The notes under the pieces are model-generated. The model saw only the letters and a list, made by a program, of their open reading frames with translations. It did no database searches and had not been told where the DNA came from. Shown here piece after piece: positions 8,585-17,271 of a stretch of 64,000 nt of DNA. The number at the start of each line of letters is the position of its first letter. The first letter of the stretch is position 1. Source of the DNA: CAXXOK01 sp963675925 (GTDB lineage: Bacteria > Bacillota > Clostridia > Christensenellales > Aristaeellaceae); NCBI GenBank assembly GCA_963675925.2, contig CAXXIB010000002.1:62001-126000 (forward strand), in the 5' to 3' direction. Position numbers and translations under genes: made by a program.

Positions 8585-9529
8585 ATGTGGACTGACCTGA
8601 TGTTCTCCGTCAATACCATCGTCCCGATCGTTTTAATCATTGCGGTAGGGTACCTTGCCCGCCTCCTGGGTCTGATTGGGCAGGAAGGCATTAAGCAGGG
8701 CAACCGCCTTGTGTTTTTCATCTTTTTACCGCTGCTATTGTTTGACAATACCAAGGATTCGCAAATCGATCTGTCGGTCGACCTGCTCCCCATCCTGTAT
8801 GCGGTAGCGACGGTCATCCTGTGCTTTGTGATCCTGTTTCTGCTTGTCCCCCGCCTGGTGAAGGACCGCAATTTCATCGGCGTGGTCATTCAGGGTATCG
8901 GGCGTGCCAACTATGCCATTTATGGGATTCCGCTGGTGATGCTGATATATCCGGAAAGCGATATTTCCATCGCGACGGTGATTGTCATCTGCGTCATCCC
9001 TATTTTCAACATCCTCTCCACCATCGCATTAATCCAGTTCGGTGAAGGGCAAACCACCGCGTGGAAGATTATCAGAGGCATTCTGACCAATCCGCTGATC
9101 ATCGGCACGCTGCTGGGGCTTGCGTTCCTGCTGCTGAAACTACAGCTTCCGACTATCCTTGCGATTCCCGTACAAAAACTGGGCAGCATCGCAACGCCGT
9201 TTGCGCTGTTCTTACTGGGAACCAATATTGATTTCAGCAAGGCGAAAACCAACCTGAAGCTTTTATCATGGACGGTTTTGCTGCGGCTGGTACTATTCCC
9301 GATTTTGTTTCTGTCCGGTGCCATTGCCCTTGGCATCCGGGATGTAAGCCTTGCCGCGCTAATTGCCCTGTACTGCTCCCCTACCGCCGTATCCAGTTTC
9401 CCAATGGCACAGCAGCTTGGCGGCGATGTGGATTTTGCAGCCCAGCAGGTCATTTTCACCACGGCATTTTCCGGCATTACCATCTTTGTTTTCTTGTTCA
9501 TACTAAAGTCTATGGGCTTTTTAGCATAG
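8585..9529 (+). CDS. AEC-family (auxin efflux carrier-type) transporter
   Basis: 314 residues with about ten hydrophobic segments in two halves. The N-terminal segment NTIVPIVLIIAVGYLARLLG and the C-terminal SPTAVSSFPMAQQLGGD are typical of the AEC/malate permease family (PF03547). Substrates in this family are organic anions, so the cargo is not predictable here. The start ATG at 8585 follows AGGAG; longer in-frame readings would run into the PBP gene. Its presence behind cell-wall genes has no obvious functional logic. Confidence 0.85.
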   Translation: MWTDLMFSVNTIVPIVLIIAVGYLARLLGLIGQEGIKQGNRLVFFIFLPLLLFDNTKDSQIDLSVDLLPILYAVATVILCFVILFLLVPRLVKDRNFIGVVIQGIGRANYAIYGIPLVMLIYPESDISIATVIVICVIPIFNILSTIALIQFGEGQTTAWKIIRGILTNPLIIGTLLGLAFLLLKLQLPTILAIPVQKLGSIATPFALFLLGTNIDFSKAKTNLKLLSWTVLLRLVLFPILFLSGAIALGIRDVSLAALIALYCSPTAVSSFPMAQQLGGDVDFAAQQVIFTTAFSGITIFVFLFILKSMGFLA

Positions 9530-9551
9530 CCCTGGGAAAGGCGGCACAATT

Positions 9552-10823
9552 ATGAATCCACTCAAAACACAGATCGGCGAAGAGCTGATAGCATTGTACG
9601 GTAGCGATCCCGAAACGCTCACCCGGCAGCTTGCGCGGTACACCGCTTTACAAGCGCAACACCGGGAGATGACAGGCAAGGAAACGAACTCCTTCTTTGT
9701 CAGTGCGCCGGGCCGCATTGAAATCTGCGGCAATCATACCGACCACAACCACGGCAAGGTTTTGGCCGCCGCTGTGAGTTTGGATACACTTGCCTGCGTC
9801 AGCCCGCGAGGCGACCAGCAGATTACCGTCGCCAGCGAAGGACACGCGCCCGTTCGGCTGGAGCTAAGCACGCTTGAGCCGCAAGCCCAGGAAAAAGGCA
9901 CGGCCACGGCGCTGGTACGCGGCATAGCCCGCTGGCTAGCAGATCACGGATATACAATCGGGGGCTTTGACGCTGTAACAACCTCCACCGTGCTACCCGG
10001 CAGCGGTTTAAGCTCTTCGGCAGCATTTGAGGTGCTGATTGGCGCTATCTTCAGCGCGTTATACAATCATAACGCCATTGATGCCGTCCAGCGTGCGCAG
10101 TGCGCCCAGTATGCCGAAAACGTGTATTTCGGCAAGCCCAGCGGCCTGATGGACCAGATGGCGTCCAGCAAGGGCGATATGATCACGATTGATTTTGAAA
10201 CTGATACGCCTAAGATTGAAGGCATCTCGTACGACTTTACCGCCAAGGGCTACGCCATCGTGGTCGTAAACTCCGGCGGCAGCCACGACGACCTCACCCC
10301 AAGCTACGCCGCAATCCCCCGTGAAATGCACATGGTGGCAGAGTATTTTGGAAAATCCGTACTTCGGGACGTGCCTGCAAAACAGTTCTTTGCAGCCATT
10401 CCCGCTTTGCGCAAAACGCTTCCTGCGGATATCTGCGACCGTGCTATTTTGCGTGCCCAACATTTTTATGAGGAGAACGAGCGCGTGACCCGCATCGCGG
10501 ATTGCCTGCGTCGGGATGACCTGGCCGGATTTTTGGATGGCATTATCGCCTCCGGCCGCAGCAGTGCGCTGTACCTGCAAAACCTATACGCATCGCCTGA
10601 CCGGCAGGAGATGATGATTGCGCTAATGGCTGCCGAAACGCTACTCAAAGGCAAAGGTGCATGGCGTGTGCACGGCGGCGGCTTTGCCGGCACCACACTG
10701 AACTTTGTCCCGCTGGATATGCTTGCAGCTTTCGTATCGGAAATGGAAGCGCTGTTTGGAACCGGCGCAGCGACCGTCATGTCCGTGCGTCCGCAAGGCC
10801 CTGTGGTCATCGGCGCACTATAG
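9552..10823 (+). CDS. galK: Galactokinase-family GHMP kinase
   Basis: 423 residues. The N-terminal signature GRIEICGNHTDHNHG corresponds to the galactokinase motif GR-x-N-x-I-GEHTDY. The ATP loop is LPGSGLSSSAAFE, and the third GHMP motif is AWRVHGGGFAGT. GLMDQMASSKG carries the catalytic Asp region. It would phosphorylate galactose (or a related sugar) at C1. The variant signature (CGNH instead of IGEH) leaves some room for another sugar. Last gene of the long unit, followed by a strong terminator. Confidence 0.88.
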   Translation: MNPLKTQIGEELIALYGSDPETLTRQLARYTALQAQHREMTGKETNSFFVSAPGRIEICGNHTDHNHGKVLAAAVSLDTLACVSPRGDQQITVASEGHAPVRLELSTLEPQAQEKGTATALVRGIARWLADHGYTIGGFDAVTTSTVLPGSGLSSSAAFEVLIGAIFSALYNHNAIDAVQRAQCAQYAENVYFGKPSGLMDQMASSKGDMITIDFETDTPKIEGISYDFTAKGYAIVVVNSGGSHDDLTPSYAAIPREMHMVAEYFGKSVLRDVPAKQFFAAIPALRKTLPADICDRAILRAQHFYEENERVTRIADCLRRDDLAGFLDGIIASGRSSALYLQNLYASPDRQEMMIALMAAETLLKGKGAWRVHGGGFAGTTLNFVPLDMLAAFVSEMEALFGTGAATVMSVRPQGPVVIGAL

Positions 10824-10841
10824 CAAAAACCAAAGCAACGG

Positions 10842-10870
10842 AAAGCGGCCTCCATCGTGGAGGCCGCTTT
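10842..10870. terminator. Bidirectional terminator between galK and the GH88 gene
   Basis: A perfect 13-bp stem (AAAGCGGCCTCCA and complement) with a 3-base loop, flanked by short T-rich tails both ways, lies between convergent genes. Confidence 0.85.
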
Positions 10871-10903
10871 GTTGAGACCCTAAAGGGGCGAGAGGAATAA
10901 CCC

Positions 10904-12043
10904 CTATAGATCGGTTGATTGCTGGCACAGCCACAGCATCGGGTCGGTTCCTTGCAGCTTTGCCAGGGCTTCTGCATAGAAGTAATCCCCATATACGATA
11001 TTGATGTGCGTGCCTGCCCCATCGTCGCGGTAGGCTGCAGTACATTTCTGCAAAACACCGGGCGTTTCATCCGTATAGTCGGCACAAAGGGTATCCAGTG
11101 CGTGCAGCATGCGCTCGGCCGCGTGCAGGTACTCCTGCCCGCACTGCACCTGCGGTAAACGGCTTAATTCAATCAGCGCGCAGGATGCACAGGCGGCGGC
11201 GATATTATCAATACGCTCCTCGCCCTTGGGCTGGCGGAAATCACAATCCGTTAGCCCGTCTGGACGAATATTTTGCAGAAAATAATCGGCAATTCGGCAC
11301 GCTGCGTCCAAGTAACGATCAAGCTTTGTGCTCAAATAGCTAAGCGTATAGCCATACAGTGCCCACGCCTGCCCGCGGCTCCAGCTAGACCCTTCGGCAT
11401 AGCCCTGCCCTGCCGGTTTTTGCAATGCTTTACCGGTGTTGGGGTCGAAAATCACAATGTGATTACAGCTGCCGTCATCGCGTACAAACTCCGTCAGCGA
11501 GGTATCGGCATGCCGGACAGCAATCTGATAATAGCGCGGGTCGCCGGTTTCGCGGCTAGCCCAGAATAGCAGGCTAAGGTTCATCATGCTGTCCACAATC
11601 GCCCAGCCAGCCTTGTCCTCGTTCCAGGCGCGGATATATCCGCCCGCCAGATTAAAGCGACCGGCCAGGATGGTGGCGGCATGCAGCAGGTTTCGCTTGG
11701 AATTGCGGTCAGCGTTCAGCATCCAATTCGCACCGCTGGATAACAGGTACATAAAGCCCACATCGTGGTACAGGCGTTTAAAATAGCAAAGTTCGTTCAC
11801 CAGCCGCGCCTCAACTCGCAGCGCTTCATCGCGGAAGACATCCGTTTTCGTGGCGGTATACAGCTGCCACATCAGCCCCGGCCAGAAACCGCCTGTCCAC
11901 CAGGCATCGCCACCAAACGGCGATCCAGCCCAAAGTTCACCCTCACTTTTATAGGGTATTATCTCCTGCCGGGCTGCCAGCGAGGCAGACCGTTCATATT
12001 TCTGTGCAAATTTGGCAAAGGTCGTCTGTGCCCAGTTACGCAA
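10904..12043 (-). CDS. Glycoside hydrolase family 88 unsaturated glucuronyl/galacturonyl hydrolase
   Basis: About 379 residues forming an alpha/alpha-barrel of GH88 type. DAWWTGGFWPGLMWQLY, VDSMMNLSLLFWAS (containing a candidate catalytic Asp) and YAEGSSWSRGQAWALYGY are characteristic. GH88 enzymes hydrate and cleave the 4,5-unsaturated uronic acid left by polysaccharide lyases. It has no signal peptide, so it acts in the cytoplasm on imported oligosaccharides. The start is inferred as TTG at 12043: the preceding GAGGAGG, which is the 3' end of the upstream gene, sits nine bases before it, and the genes overlap by eight bases. Confidence 0.88.
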   Translation of the reverse strand: MRNWAQTTFAKFAQKYERSASLAARQEIIPYKSEGELWAGSPFGGDAWWTGGFWPGLMWQLYTATKTDVFRDEALRVEARLVNELCYFKRLYHDVGFMYLLSSGANWMLNADRNSKRNLLHAATILAGRFNLAGGYIRAWNEDKAGWAIVDSMMNLSLLFWASRETGDPRYYQIAVRHADTSLTEFVRDDGSCNHIVIFDPNTGKALQKPAGQGYAEGSSWSRGQAWALYGYTLSYLSTKLDRYLDAACRIADYFLQNIRPDGLTDCDFRQPKGEERIDNIAAACASCALIELSRLPQVQCGQEYLHAAERMLHALDTLCADYTDETPGVLQKCTAAYRDDGAGTHINIVYGDYFYAEALAKLQGTDPMLWLCQQSTDL

Positions 12044-13811
12044 GTTGAATAACCTCCTCGGGTATCGAATGCCAAAGACCGGGGTCGCTTGCGACCGTAC
12101 CAAGCACGGCGCAGGAGATACTATGCTCTCCCGGGGTTAAAACAGCTGTAAGCGTCGGAAGCAGCGTGCGCGGAGACATCAGGTTGGTGTTGGGCTCAGG
12201 CTTAACGATCATCACCGAGCCGTACCCCGTTACCCCTTGTATTCCGCTAATTCCCCATGGTGCGATCACGACCGCGCTCTTGCTTTGCTCCTGCGTAGTC
12301 AGGGTGCCTGCACCGTCCATCGCAATGGCGAAACCGCCCTCGGCAACCGTAATTTCCACCGCTGTTTGAATGCGGTGCCTGCGCACATGCCATGGTCCCA
12401 GAGGAATCAGCTCTGTTTCCACGGTTACCTGCGGGAGGGGTTTCCATGTGGCCGTAACGCTGCCACCCTTGATCTGAAACGCCTCGCAGCCGTAGCGCGG
12501 ATAATAATAAACGCCATCCAGACTGACCGCCAGCATGCTGTCAAACGCTCCGGTTTCCAGTTTCAGCCGGGATTTGGATACGCTGAACCCAAACGCCGTG
12601 GAATACGCAAACTTCTCATACTTAGCCTCGGCATGCGTGTGCTCCGCGCAATGACCTCCGGCCTGATATGCAATCACTTGCTTTCCCCCGTCTGTTCGCA
12701 CCAGCAACTGCCCGGCGTGCGGCTGACAGCTGACTGCCGGAAGCACCGGCGCTGTTTCCTCCGCCTGCCAAAAGGGGTGATTGTCCGGCATCGCCAGACA
12801 TAAAAACCATTTCATACTCCAATACGGCGAGCCCGGCGCGTTGTATCCTTCTGCCATATGGAGGTTTGGGTAATGATATCCGATGGATAAAACGCCGTCG
12901 CGTGTGAAGATGGGATGATGCAGCCAGCTGCGCAGGTTTTGCAATAGCAGGTGCTTCATTTCCCCGTAGCCTATGACATTGCTTTTCACACCGGCATAGG
13001 CCTGTGCGGCAAAAAACGCACTTTGGGCAAAGCGGTAGGTTAAGCTCCGGCCATAGGGTACCGCTTCCCCGGTTTGGTCAAACCAGCAGGCAAACGCCGG
13101 AGCAAACTGCCTGCCGCGGCGAAGTAACTCAGCAGCATTGGGACTTTGCGGGCGCAATGCTGCATAAAGCAGGCCATAGTAGTGGAATGCCCAGGGCACA
13201 TAGTAGTCCCGCTGGGTTTGATAATCGTAGTACCAGCCGTCGCCCTCGTAGTGCTCGTCAATCAGGGCAAAGTCCTTGTCCATCTGCTCGCTGTCAAAGG
13301 GCAAATCGCAAGCCTCAAACCCCAGGTTGACGAGTATACGGAAGAATACCCAGTTGTTTTTGGGCAGCACACGATGGTTGATCTGATTCAGCCATTGATA
13401 CAGATGTTCCCGCACCGTCTCCGGCAGGCCAAAGAAAAAGGTTCGGGGAATCATCGCCATGCCCATCCCAAAGACCGCCATCTCCACCAGGCGCTGGTCG
13501 TAATCCTGTACTTCGCCCCAGTATTCCGGATGGTTAGGATCAACCCCGGCTATAATGCCCTGTTTCCAGAGTTCCCAAAACGAAAGCACGGCGGTGCTGC
13601 CACCGGCAAGCATCGGGATGATGGACCAAAGGGGACGCGCAAACGCTTCCATCTCCGCAATCGAAGGTGGATACACCGCGCCGGTTTCCCCGGCATGAAT
13701 GCGGGCGCAGCCGGGCGATAATAGCGGCAGCAGTGGCCTGAGCAAATCCAGTGCCACCTGTTCCACATCCGCCCGCGTTTGCAGCGGGTTGTTGTTACCG
13801 GGCAAGATCAT
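12036..13811 (-). CDS. DUF2264 family protein, polysaccharide-utilisation associated
   Basis: 591 residues, no signal peptide. The first 370 residues resemble the DUF2264 alpha-helical toroid (ARPLWSIIPMLAGG, then GYGEMKHLLLQNLRSW and SPYWSMKWFLCLAMPD). The remainder is beta-rich, as in heparinase II/III-like lyases. The family is regularly found in carbohydrate loci, but its reaction is not established. Start ATG follows GGAGGGTT. It is upstream of, and probably translationally coupled to, the GH88 gene, so processing of the same unsaturated uronide is inferred. Confidence 0.8.
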   Translation of the reverse strand: MILPGNNNPLQTRADVEQVALDLLRPLLPLLSPGCARIHAGETGAVYPPSIAEMEAFARPLWSIIPMLAGGSTAVLSFWELWKQGIIAGVDPNHPEYWGEVQDYDQRLVEMAVFGMGMAMIPRTFFFGLPETVREHLYQWLNQINHRVLPKNNWVFFRILVNLGFEACDLPFDSEQMDKDFALIDEHYEGDGWYYDYQTQRDYYVPWAFHYYGLLYAALRPQSPNAAELLRRGRQFAPAFACWFDQTGEAVPYGRSLTYRFAQSAFFAAQAYAGVKSNVIGYGEMKHLLLQNLRSWLHHPIFTRDGVLSIGYHYPNLHMAEGYNAPGSPYWSMKWFLCLAMPDNHPFWQAEETAPVLPAVSCQPHAGQLLVRTDGGKQVIAYQAGGHCAEHTHAEAKYEKFAYSTAFGFSVSKSRLKLETGAFDSMLAVSLDGVYYYPRYGCEAFQIKGGSVTATWKPLPQVTVETELIPLGPWHVRRHRIQTAVEITVAEGGFAIAMDGAGTLTTQEQSKSAVVIAPWGISGIQGVTGYGSVMIVKPEPNTNLMSPRTLLPTLTAVLTPGEHSISCAVLGTVASDPGLWHSIPEEVIQLA

Positions 13812-13841
13812 CAGGCGAACCCTCCCTGATCAATTTCATCA

Positions 13842-14705
13842 TTATCCTTTAATTCCCGTTGTGGAAATTCCTTCAATGAAATAGCGCTGCATGAACAAAA
13901 AAACAATGGCGACCGGCACCAGCGAGCAAAGCGATGCCGCCATAATCAGGTGATAGTCGCTGGTATACTCCTGTATAAAGCGCCGAAGCCCGACCTGAAT
14001 GGTTTTCACTGCATCGCTGCGCAGGTAGATCAGCGGGCCCATAAAGTCGTTCCAGGTCGATACGAATGTGAAAATCGTTAGGGTCGCGATAGCGGGGCGA
14101 GACAGCGGCAGCATGATTCTAGCCCAGATGCCATACTCGCTCAGGCCGTCGATGCGTGCTGCTTCGCAAAGCTCGGAGGGAATGCTTAGGAAGAATTGGC
14201 GCATCAAAAATACACCAAAGGCGGAAAAGCTTTGCAGTACCAGCAAGGCCCAGAGCGTATCATACAGCCCCATATACCGCATCATAATGAACTGCGGCAG
14301 CATATACATTTGCCAGGGAATGGCAATGGTGCCGATATAGCAAAGGAACAGCAGATCGCGCCCCCGGAAATGCATCTTGGCAAACGCATAGGCGGCAAAG
14401 CTGGATGTAAGCAACTGCATAATTGTCACGCCGATGGATAGCAGCGCCGTGTTTTTGAAATACACGACCAGCGGGACACGCTCCCAAATCTGCACATAGT
14501 TTTCCCAGTGCATGACGGAGGGTATCCATTCAATCGGGTAGCGGAATACATCTTTATCCAGTTTCAGGGAGGAAGAAAGCATCCACAAAAACGGCAGCAG
14601 GGCCAGCACGGTAAACAGCAGCAGAAAAATGACGAGCAGACCTTTGAATATGCTTTTACGAATTTCCTTGGCCCGGGACTGGGGTTTGTATGCCAGGGTT
14701 GTCAT
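13842..14705 (-). CDS. Carbohydrate ABC transporter permease, MalG/CUT1 type
   Basis: 287 residues with six predicted membrane helices. The EAA loop that contacts the ATPase is visible as EAARIDGLSEYGIWARIMLP. The C-terminus FMQRYFIEGISTTGIKG is typical of MalG-type permeases. Start ATG follows AAGGAGGAAAG. It forms the transmembrane channel with the permease encoded just upstream. No ATPase gene lies in the locus, so a shared MsmX-like ATPase elsewhere is likely. Confidence 0.93.
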   Translation of the reverse strand: MTTLAYKPQSRAKEIRKSIFKGLLVIFLLLFTVLALLPFLWMLSSSLKLDKDVFRYPIEWIPSVMHWENYVQIWERVPLVVYFKNTALLSIGVTIMQLLTSSFAAYAFAKMHFRGRDLLFLCYIGTIAIPWQMYMLPQFIMMRYMGLYDTLWALLVLQSFSAFGVFLMRQFFLSIPSELCEAARIDGLSEYGIWARIMLPLSRPAIATLTIFTFVSTWNDFMGPLIYLRSDAVKTIQVGLRRFIQEYTSDYHLIMAASLCSLVPVAIVFLFMQRYFIEGISTTGIKG

Positions 14706-14721
14706 ATGGCTTTCCTCCTTT

Positions 14722-15657
14722 CTAGAAGTAGTTGACCCATTTCTTTTCTACGCGGAACTGGAGCACGGTCACAATCAGCACAACCACAAACAAAACCATG
14801 GCCACAGCGCTTGCCACGCCGTACTTAATTTGGTTAAAGCTTAAATCAAATATATAATTGACCAGCATTTTGGTTGCGCGCCCCGGCCCGCTGTCCGTCA
14901 TCAAAATGACGGTATCAAATACCTTAAAGCAAGTGATAGTCGTCATGATAGAGACAAAGAACGTCGTCGGGGTGAGCATCGGCAATGTAATCTTGCGAAA
15001 CTTTTGCCACGCGTTTGCGCCGTCTACCGTTGCAGCCTCGTACAGTTCACTCGGTATATTTTGTAACCCGGCAATGTAAAGCACCATGTAGTACCCGGCA
15101 TAGCGCCAGACAGCTACAATAATCAGCGCCCACATCGCCAGCGATTTACTCTGCGTCCATGATTTGGTCATGTTAAAACCAATGGTGTTTAAAAAGCTGT
15201 TAACCACGCCGTATTTCATCAGCAAATAATTCCAGCAGGTACACACCGCCACGATGCTGGCGACGTACGGAAAGAAGAAGATGAAGCGAAATACGCTGGC
15301 GGCTTTGACAGCTTTGTTTAGTAAAAGTGCAAATACAAGCGAGAATACTATGGTCAACGGCACGGTTGCCAGGGTGTAGAACACGGTATTTTTCAGCGTA
15401 ATCCCAAGATCGGAGCGCTGAAAGCTGAAGCGTTTAAAGATCTCGGCAAAGTTATCCAACCCCACCCATTGCATGTTCTCCAGCACGCCGCCGTTCCAAT
15501 TGAGCAAAGATAATACCACCGTAAACAAAATCGGCAGCATGGTGATGATGAGAAACCCTAGGAAGTTCGGCGCAAGAAACGAATAGGCAATGAGCGTATT
15601 CTTGCGCTGCAGCTTGCTTCGTTTCCGGGGTGCAAGCTTTGGAGTGTCCTGAGCCAT
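14722..15657 (-). CDS. Carbohydrate ABC transporter permease, MalF/UgpA type
   Basis: 311 residues. A cytoplasmic basic N-terminus is followed by six membrane helices, and the EAA loop reads EAATVDGANAWQKFRKITLP. It pairs with the MalG-type permease 16 bases downstream and receives substrate from the solute-binding protein encoded upstream. Same CUT1 family as oligosaccharide importers of Firmicutes. Confidence 0.93.
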   Translation of the reverse strand: MAQDTPKLAPRKRSKLQRKNTLIAYSFLAPNFLGFLIITMLPILFTVVLSLLNWNGGVLENMQWVGLDNFAEIFKRFSFQRSDLGITLKNTVFYTLATVPLTIVFSLVFALLLNKAVKAASVFRFIFFFPYVASIVAVCTCWNYLLMKYGVVNSFLNTIGFNMTKSWTQSKSLAMWALIIVAVWRYAGYYMVLYIAGLQNIPSELYEAATVDGANAWQKFRKITLPMLTPTTFFVSIMTTITCFKVFDTVILMTDSGPGRATKMLVNYIFDLSFNQIKYGVASAVAMVLFVVVLIVTVLQFRVEKKWVNYF

Positions 15658-15686
15658 GGTATCAAGACCCCTTTGTTTTGATGGAA

Positions 15687-15715
15687 AACGGGGAGGAGAC
15701 AGTCCCCTCCCCGTT
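15687..15715 (-). terminator. Intercistronic hairpin between the binding-protein and permease genes
   Basis: The inverted repeat AACGGGGAGG / CCTCCCCGTT sits in the 79-base gap and, in the leftward direction, runs into TTTTCC. It is probably a partial terminator or mRNA 3'-end stabiliser that lets the binding protein be made in excess over the permeases, as in many ABC sugar operons. Confidence 0.6.
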
Positions 15716-15736
15716 CAGTTGAAAGTTACGTGTCGT

Positions 15737-17010
15737 TTAGTCTGCCAGCACTTCGGCAGCGCGTTCGTTCATCATTGCGATGCCTTCGTCGATGGGTGTT
15801 TCACGGCTCATGATGCCGGTGTGCTCTTCATTGACGATGGTTTGCAGCTGCGGTACCAATGCTCCAGGAGGCCATTCAAGGCTCACGCTGCTGGGCACGA
15901 GTGCATCCAGTGCGCCTTCATCGGACGGGAAGCCTTCAACAGACGAGAACGCGGCGGCAACGGCGTCAGACACATACGCGGGGCGGGTGCCGACGGCTGC
16001 GATGGCCTTAGCGCCTTCTTCGCCGCAGACCCACTTGATGAAGCTCCAGGCATCATCAGCGTTGGCAGCGTTTTTGGACAATGCCATGGCGGTCATGTTA
16101 CCAAAGGAAGATTTCGCGGCAACACCGTCCATATGCGGTACGGAGGTGAAGCTGAAGTCAAAATCAAAGGTTCCGGCAGCCTTTTCCTTGATCAGGGTGC
16201 CGATCAGCCACGAGCCCATAGGCAGCATAGCGATATTGCCCTGATAGAACGCTGCGGAGTAGTGCAGGCCGGCAGCCTTCAGTTCGCCGTATTCCATGCA
16301 GACGCCTTCGTCTTCCAGCGCCTGGTTGAGCTCATAGAAGTACTTGAGCTCATCGTAGCTGCCGTCAGCCAGGGTGTAATCCACACCACAGACTGCCCAG
16401 TTAACCACGGCGCTCAGCCACGTGTGGTAGTGCGTGCCGTAAATTTTGTCAATGCCTTCGCCGCTGGCTACTTTGCGGGCCAGTTCTGCATACTCATCCC
16501 AGGTCATGTCGCCCGTGGGATACGGAAGACCGGCATTATCAAACAGTGTTTTGTTGTAGTACAGTACCCAGAAGTCCGACCGGAAGGGAAGCGCGTTCAG
16601 GGATCCGTCTTCCACGCGGCAAACTTCATCCATGCCGGCAAAGCCGGTCAGGTCGTACGAATCGGCGGCAACCTTATCGTCCAGCGATACCAGGAAGCCC
16701 TGCTGCGTCCAGTTTTGGAGATCTTTAATCTCTTTGACGATGAACACATCCGTCTGGTCGCCAGCGGCCAACATGGACCCGGCCAGCGTCGCATACTCCT
16801 GCGATGCCAGGTCGACCCATTCGATTTCGACATCGGGGTTGGCGGCTTCATAGCCGGCTTTGATGGCTTCGTGGTAGTTGGCGGCAGAGCCGTACACGTC
16901 CCAGGAAGCGGACCTTGACAACACGCTTGTCCGCCGCAACCTGCCGCAACTGAGGGCAGAAGCGCGACCAGCAGCATCATGGACAGTACCAGTGCAACGA
17001 TATTTTTCAT
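15737..17010 (-). CDS. Extracellular sugar-binding lipoprotein of the ABC importer (apparent frameshift near the N-terminus)
   Basis: The body (15737 to about 16920) is a family 1 solute-binding protein of about 395 residues, beginning SWDVYGSAANYHEAIKAGYE. No good start codon or signal peptide exists in that frame. In another frame, ATG at 17010 after GGAGGAT begins a perfect lipoprotein signal (MKNIVALVLSMMLLVALL, then a Cys in AAGCGG). The two belong to one gene split by a net one-base loss (or two-base gain) between about 16920 and 16950. As written, the exported protein would be truncated at once. The mature lipoprotein would deliver oligosaccharide to the permeases downstream. Confidence 0.85.
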
Positions 17011-17042
17011 TTGTCAGAATCCTCCTTCATTTTGGCGAAATC

Positions 17043-17059
17043 ATGGAACTTGTTCCAAT
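17043..17059. promoter_or_regulatory. Probable LacI-type operator, binding-protein side
   Basis: ATGGAACTTGTTCCAAT contains the palindrome GGAAC-TT-GTTCC. The same 17 bases recur at 17177. This copy lies in the leader of the binding-protein gene, about 40-55 bases past the predicted transcription start, suited to a roadblock. Confidence 0.7.
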
Positions 17060-17108
17060 ATTGCATTACATCTCATCAAGTTTCCCATATCGCGCCTTGT
17101 TTAATGTC

Positions 17109-17137
17109 AATATAGCACATCAACCAACCAGTGTCAA
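17109..17137 (-). promoter_or_regulatory. Sigma-A promoter of the ABC/GH88 operon
   Basis: On the minus strand, TTGACA (17137-17132) and TATATT (17114-17109) are separated by 17 bases, a near-consensus promoter facing the binding-protein gene. Confidence 0.75.
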
Positions 17138-17176
17138 CAAATTCACTGCTTATCAGCCACAATTATTGTCAATATT

Positions 17177-17193
17177 ATGGAACTTGTTCCAAT
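17177..17193. promoter_or_regulatory. Probable LacI-type operator, regulator side
   Basis: A second identical copy of ATGGAACTTGTTCCAAT lies seven bases upstream of the -35 box of the lacI-type gene. The spacing to the first copy is 134 bases, which would allow DNA looping. Confidence 0.7.
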
Positions 17194-17199
17194 TTCCTC

Positions 17200-17229
17200 T
17201 TGCGTTCCATAAACACTTCCATGTATAAT
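17200..17229 (+). promoter_or_regulatory. Promoter of the LacI-type regulator
   Basis: TTGCGT (17200-17205), an 18-base spacer and a perfect TATAAT (17224-17229) precede the regulator start at 17272. Confidence 0.65.
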
Positions 17230-17271
17230 AGGAAAAAGCCTATACACTACCCGTACGAAAGGGAATGCCCA

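Noticed and set aside
15656..16918. 420-codon open frame antisense to the sugar-binding protein
   Set aside because: The opposite strand has the conserved solute-binding protein; the antisense product has no recognisable fold.
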